Source: Steroidobacter gossypii (GTDB taxonomy: Bacteria > Pseudomonadota > Gammaproteobacteria > Steroidobacterales > Steroidobacteraceae). From it: a stretch of DNA of 64,000 nucleotides. The stretch lies in NCBI RefSeq assembly GCF_016801985.1, contig NZ_JAEVLS010000002.1:806001-870000 (forward strand), given 5' to 3'. A program made the position numbers and the translations under genes. Position 1 is the stretch's first letter; every line of letters begins with the position of its first letter. This document shows positions 61,236 through 64,000 of the stretch, piece after piece. The notes below the pieces were generated by a model. The model searched no databases. It was given only the letters and a program-made list of their open reading frames with translations, and was not told the DNA's origin.

Positions 61236-61663
61236 TGGGTCCTTACCCGGCCGGTTCCAGGCACATGGGATGTTCGCGAGTTTTGGTCGTTACCTCACAG
61301 TGACAGGCCGGATTGAGCCGTGGTTTCAACCTGACCTGAGGTCTCCGAAAAAGACGCCGGCAAGCAACGGTCGTCTGGCGGCCGTATGTTGTGAGATACA
61401 TCGTTAGCTGGCCCAACGAACATGGGGCAGCTGCTCGATGGCTTCGATCTTTGTGGCAACAGCGATCGTTACGCCGGGAGCTTCCGTGCGATCAAGGTTC
61501 ATACCAACGCAAGGTCGTTCTGCGCGCCAAGCAACGTCGTCAAGCGGGAGCGGCGGGCACGACTCACCTGCACCGCTTGCCATCCCCCCTCCAACCCCCT
61601 TAAACTCCGCGGCCCCTGGCAAGCGTCTCCTCCTGGAAACAGGGAGAGGGCGGAAGGCAGGGG
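61236..61663. other. Intergenic region without recognisable gene
   Basis: About 430 bases between the DUF4393 gene and the rimP leader. No domain or convincing start is seen on either strand. A minus-strand frame ending near 61404 has protein-like composition (ERPCVGMNLDRTEAPGVTIA) but no homologue that I recognise and no ribosome site; it may be a decayed gene. Confidence 0.45.
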
Positions 61664-61693
61664 TTGTAGGTAGCGCTTCCGGGCATATATAAG
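61664..61693 (+). promoter_or_regulatory. Candidate promoter of the rimP-nusA operon
   Basis: TTGTAG (61664-61669) and TATAAG (61688-61693) are separated by 18 bases. The -10 box is good, the -35 box weak. The predicted start would lie just before the first leader hairpin. Confidence 0.4.
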
Positions 61694-61710
61694 GTGTCCG
61701 GGTACGAAAG

Positions 61711-61733
61711 GGCCCGATTCGAAGGGCCTTTTT
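61711..61733 (+). terminator. Leader terminator 1 upstream of rimP
   Basis: GGCCC-GATTCGAA-GGGCC (61711-61728) is followed by five T. It is the first of two intrinsic terminator-like structures before rimP. A third hairpin, GGCGGT-TGGG-ACCGCC (61744-61759), has no T-run. Confidence 0.75.
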
Positions 61734-61843
61734 CGCTTCTGGAGGCGGTTGGGACCGCCCCGGCGCGATGACCTAGAGACGAAGATTAGGGGAGTTCGGG
61801 CGGTACCTAAGGCGGCCCGGCAGGAAGGGACGGAGAGTGAGAA

Positions 61844-61864
61844 TGGGCCTTGGGGCCCATTTTT
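61844..61864 (+). terminator. Leader terminator 2 upstream of rimP
   Basis: TGGGCC-TTGG-GGCCCA (61844-61859) is a perfect 6-bp stem followed by TTTTT. Terminators ahead of rimP are also known between metY and rimP in E. coli, where they limit readthrough into the nusA operon. Confidence 0.8.
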
Positions 61865-61983
61865 CGTTTCGGCGACGGTAAAAACCGGCCCGGCGGAGCT
61901 CTTCCGGCGCGGGCAAAAAAGCAGCGCCGGATCAAGGGCCCGCCACGGCGGTTGGAGCCCCACAGTCAAACCGGAGGTGACCG

Positions 61984-62433
61984 ATGCTGCGAGAACAGCT
62001 GGGCGAGCTGCTCGGCCCGGTCGTGGCCAATCTCGGTTACGAGCTGTGGGAAATCGAGTACGCGCCGCGCGCCGGCGGTGGCCTCCTGAGGCTGTATATC
62101 GACAGCCCGGACGGCATTTCTCTGGACGATTGCGAGCGGGTGAGTCGGGCCGTCAGCGCCGTGCTGGACGAGGCCGACCCCATTCCCAATGAGTACACGT
62201 TGGAGGTGTCCTCGCCGGGGCTGGATCGGGTGCTGCGTACCCGGGCCCATTTCGAGCGCTTCAACGGCGAGCGGGTCAAGGTCGAGATGATCCAACAGAT
62301 CAACGGCCGCAAGCGCTTCCAGGGGCGGTTGAAACAGGTAGGGGAGAGCGAGATCACGCTCGAGATGGACGGCGGCGAGGTGAGCTTGCCGATCGAGGAC
62401 ATTCACCGGGCTCGGTTGGTCCCGGATGTGTAG
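61984..62433 (+). CDS. rimP: Ribosome maturation factor RimP
   Basis: RimP helps assemble the 30S subunit. The 149-residue protein has the N-terminal alpha/beta domain ([20 protein letters not shown], then [12 protein letters not shown]) and a C-terminal Sm-like domain. A strong GGAGGTGACC ribosome site precedes the ATG. It is the first gene of the conserved rimP-nusA-infB operon. Confidence 0.97.
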   Translation: MLREQLGELLGPVVANLGYELWEIEYAPRAGGGLLRLYIDSPDGISLDDCERVSRAVSAVLDEADPIPNEYTLEVSSPGLDRVLRTRAHFERFNGERVKVEMIQQINGRKRFQGRLKQVGESEITLEMDGGEVSLPIEDIHRARLVPDV

Positions 62434-62477
62434 GCGCGACGGGAGTCGCAGGCCAGGCGTATAGCGGAGTTCGCACG

Positions 62478-63983
62478 ATGAACAAAGAGATTCTGATGGT
62501 TGTGGATGCCGTCTCCAACGAGAAGGGCGTCGACAAGGAAATCATCTTCGAGGCGCTCGAAGCCGCGCTCGCGTCCGCGACCCGCAAACGTCACGGCGAA
62601 GGCATCGACGTGCGCGTCTCCATCAACCGCAAGAGCGGCGACTACGATACGTGGCGCCGTTGGAAAGTATTCGCGGACGACTCCACCGAGCTGGAATTTC
62701 CGGACAGCGAGCTGCGCCTGGAAGACGCCAAGGACATCAGCCCGGACGCGGAAGTCGGCGGCTATGTCGAGGTGCCGATGGAGTCCGTCGCGTTCGGCCG
62801 TATCGCTGCTCAGACCGCCAAGCAGGTCATCGTGCAGAAGGTGCGCGAGGCCGAGCGTGCGCAGGTGGTCGATGAATTCAAGGTGCGGCAGGGCACGCTG
62901 GTGTCCGGCATCGTCAAGCGCGTCGATCGCAACGGCGTGTTCGTGGACCTGGGCGGCAACGCCGAAGGCTTCATCGCCCGCGATCAGATGATTCCTCGCG
63001 AGCCGATCCGCTCGCAGGATCGCGTCAAGGCTTACCTGGCGGACGTGCGCAACGAGCAGCGCGGCCCGCAGTTGTTCCTGACGCGCACCGCGCCAGAATT
63101 CCTGATCGAACTGTTCAAGCTCGAAGTGCCGGAAGTCGGCCAGGGCTTGATCCAGATCCTCGGCGCCGCTCGTGATCCGGGCGTGCGCGCCAAGATCGCG
63201 GTGAAGAGCAACGACAGCCGCATCGACCCGGTCGGTGCCTGCGTGGGTATGCGTGGCTCGCGCGTGCAGGCGGTTTCCAACGAGATCGCGGGCGAGCGCG
63301 TCGACATCATCCCTTATGACGACAACCCGGCGCAGTTCGTGATCAACGCCATGGCGCCGGCGGAAGTGGTGTCCATCGTCGTCGACGAGGACTCGCATTC
63401 CATGGACATCGCGGTGACCGAGGAGAAGCTGTCCCAGGCCATCGGCCGCGGCGGTCAGAACATCCGGCTCGCCAGCGAGCTCACCGGCTGGGAATTGAAC
63501 GTGATGACGCAGCAGGCCGCCGAAGCCAAGAGCGAAGGCGAGTCGCAGAAGCTCATCGACTTGTTCAAGCAGCAGCTGGACGTGGACGAAGACGTGGCGC
63601 AGATCCTGGTGCAGGAAGGCTTCTCGACCATTGAAGAAATCGCCTATGTGCCGGCTTCGGAGCTGGCCAACATCGAGGAATTCGATGAAGAGATCATCAA
63701 GGAGCTGCGCAATCGGGCGCGCGACGTGCTGCTGACGCAGGCGATCGCGAGCGAGGAAGAAATCGACAGTGCCGAGCCTGCGGCGGATCTGCTGGAGGTG
63801 GACGGCATGGACGACGACCTGGCGCGGAAGCTCGCCAGCAGAGGCATCGTGACGCGTGAGGATCTCGCCGAACAGGCGATCGATGACCTGACGGAGATCG
63901 AAGGCGTGGATAACGAGCGCGCGGGCGCGCTCATCATGGCGGCGCGTAAGCACTGGTTCGACTCAGCGGGGCAACAGGCATGA
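62478..63983 (+). CDS. nusA: Transcription termination/antitermination factor NusA
   Basis: NusA modulates RNA polymerase pausing, termination and antitermination. The 501-residue protein has the N-terminal polymerase-binding domain (1-130), S1 domain (about 135-200, [20 protein letters not shown]), KH1 and KH2 (about 230-345, [19 protein letters not shown] and [13 protein letters not shown]) and two C-terminal acidic repeats (about 360-495), as in gammaproteobacteria. NusA may also control its own operon through the leader terminators. Confidence 0.98.
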   Translation: MNKEILMVVDAVSNEKGVDKEIIFEALEAALASATRKRHGEGIDVRVSINRKSGDYDTWRRWKVFADDSTELEFPDSELRLEDAKDISPDAEVGGYVEVPMESVAFGRIAAQTAKQVIVQKVREAERAQVVDEFKVRQGTLVSGIVKRVDRNGVFVDLGGNAEGFIARDQMIPREPIRSQDRVKAYLADVRNEQRGPQLFLTRTAPEFLIELFKLEVPEVGQGLIQILGAARDPGVRAKIAVKSNDSRIDPVGACVGMRGSRVQAVSNEIAGERVDIIPYDDNPAQFVINAMAPAEVVSIVVDEDSHSMDIAVTEEKLSQAIGRGGQNIRLASELTGWELNVMTQQAAEAKSEGESQKLIDLFKQQLDVDEDVAQILVQEGFSTIEEIAYVPASELANIEEFDEEIIKELRNRARDVLLTQAIASEEEIDSAEPAADLLEVDGMDDDLARKLASRGIVTREDLAEQAIDDLTEIEGVDNERAGALIMAARKHWFDSAGQQA

Positions 63984-64000
63984 GCGGGGTCGGAACGAGT
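63980..64000 (+). CDS. infB: Probable translation initiation factor IF-2 (first codons)
   Basis: An ATG overlaps the nusA stop (ATGA) and seven codons (MSGVGTS) are visible before the window ends. infB follows nusA in nearly all proteobacteria, so the call rests on gene order; the residues themselves are not diagnostic. Confidence 0.45.

Noticed and set aside
60099-61392. Direct repeat CGGCCGTATGTNGT flanking the DUF4393 gene
   Set aside because: The 13-of-14 match is short enough to be chance in GC-rich DNA, and there is no transposase or target duplication.
12742-61980. tRNA-flanked integrative island with duplicated tRNA 3' end
   Set aside because: No copy of the tRNA 3' end was found near rimP (only an 8-base AGGTAGCG match), and no integrase gene is present.

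Overview
The window looks like chromosomal DNA of a GC-rich, aerobic gammaproteobacterium, most like the Steroidobacteraceae/Nevskiales/Xanthomonadales side of the class. That placement is inferred from a complete nuo operon, a rimP-nusA module, large TonB-dependent receptors, the acnD/prpF form of the methylcitrate pathway and uniformly high GC at third codon positions. No species is asserted.

Layout. 1-12515 (+): the nuo operon from the 3' end of nuoD through nuoN, encoding respiratory complex I, with tight spacing and several ATGA/GTGA overlaps. 12742-12818 (-): an initiator tRNA-Met with its own promoter. 61984-64000 (+): rimP, nusA and the first codons of probable infB, behind a leader with hairpins and two intrinsic terminators. 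The roughly 49 kb between nuoN and rimP is accessory: single genes and small operons on both strands, many of them regulator/enzyme pairs.

Accessory block, in order: a lipoprotein and small membrane proteins (13.6-14.6 kb); an SDR and an M49-type metallopeptidase (14.8-17.3); a secreted DJ-1 protein divergent from a GlxA-type AraC regulator, then a diiron-type MBL protein (17.4-20.0); SRPBCC, VOC and AraC genes (20.0-21.7); a five-gene set of DUF2946-like protein, TonB receptor, exported CobN-like protein, ExbB-like protein and DUF2149 protein (21.7-28.8); a basic peptide, a glycosyltransferase and its TetR regulator (29.1-31.2); a 1024-residue TonB receptor with a textbook terminator (31.5-34.6); an ArsR/SRPBCC pair (34.6-35.5); YqiJ/flotillin (35.7-38.1); two exported peptidases (38.1-41.2); prpR divergent from prpB-prpC-acnD-prpF (41.2-49.2), which oxidises propionyl-CoA through 2-methylcitrate; GNAT, FG-GAP and LEA-like proteins (49.3-51.4); several regulator/enzyme genes, AlkB, DUF1003 and TspO (51.4-58.8); a YecA/SEC-C protein (59.1-59.8); and a frameshifted DUF4393 (Abi-alpha-like) gene (60.5-61.2).

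Most interesting system. The 21.7-28.8 kb operon resembles the HmuR-HmuS-HmuU-HmuV heme acquisition locus of Bacteroidota rather than cobalamin biosynthesis. Its CobN homologue has a signal peptide and a C-terminal membrane anchor, sits with an ExbB-type channel and a DUF2149 protein, and has no CobS/CobT partners here. I infer an envelope machine that captures a metallotetrapyrrole and removes or exchanges its metal. Other points of interest are the sigma-54/PrpR control region, a one-base frameshift in the DUF4393 gene, a U1:U72 mismatch in the initiator tRNA, and a His-rich insert in NuoL.
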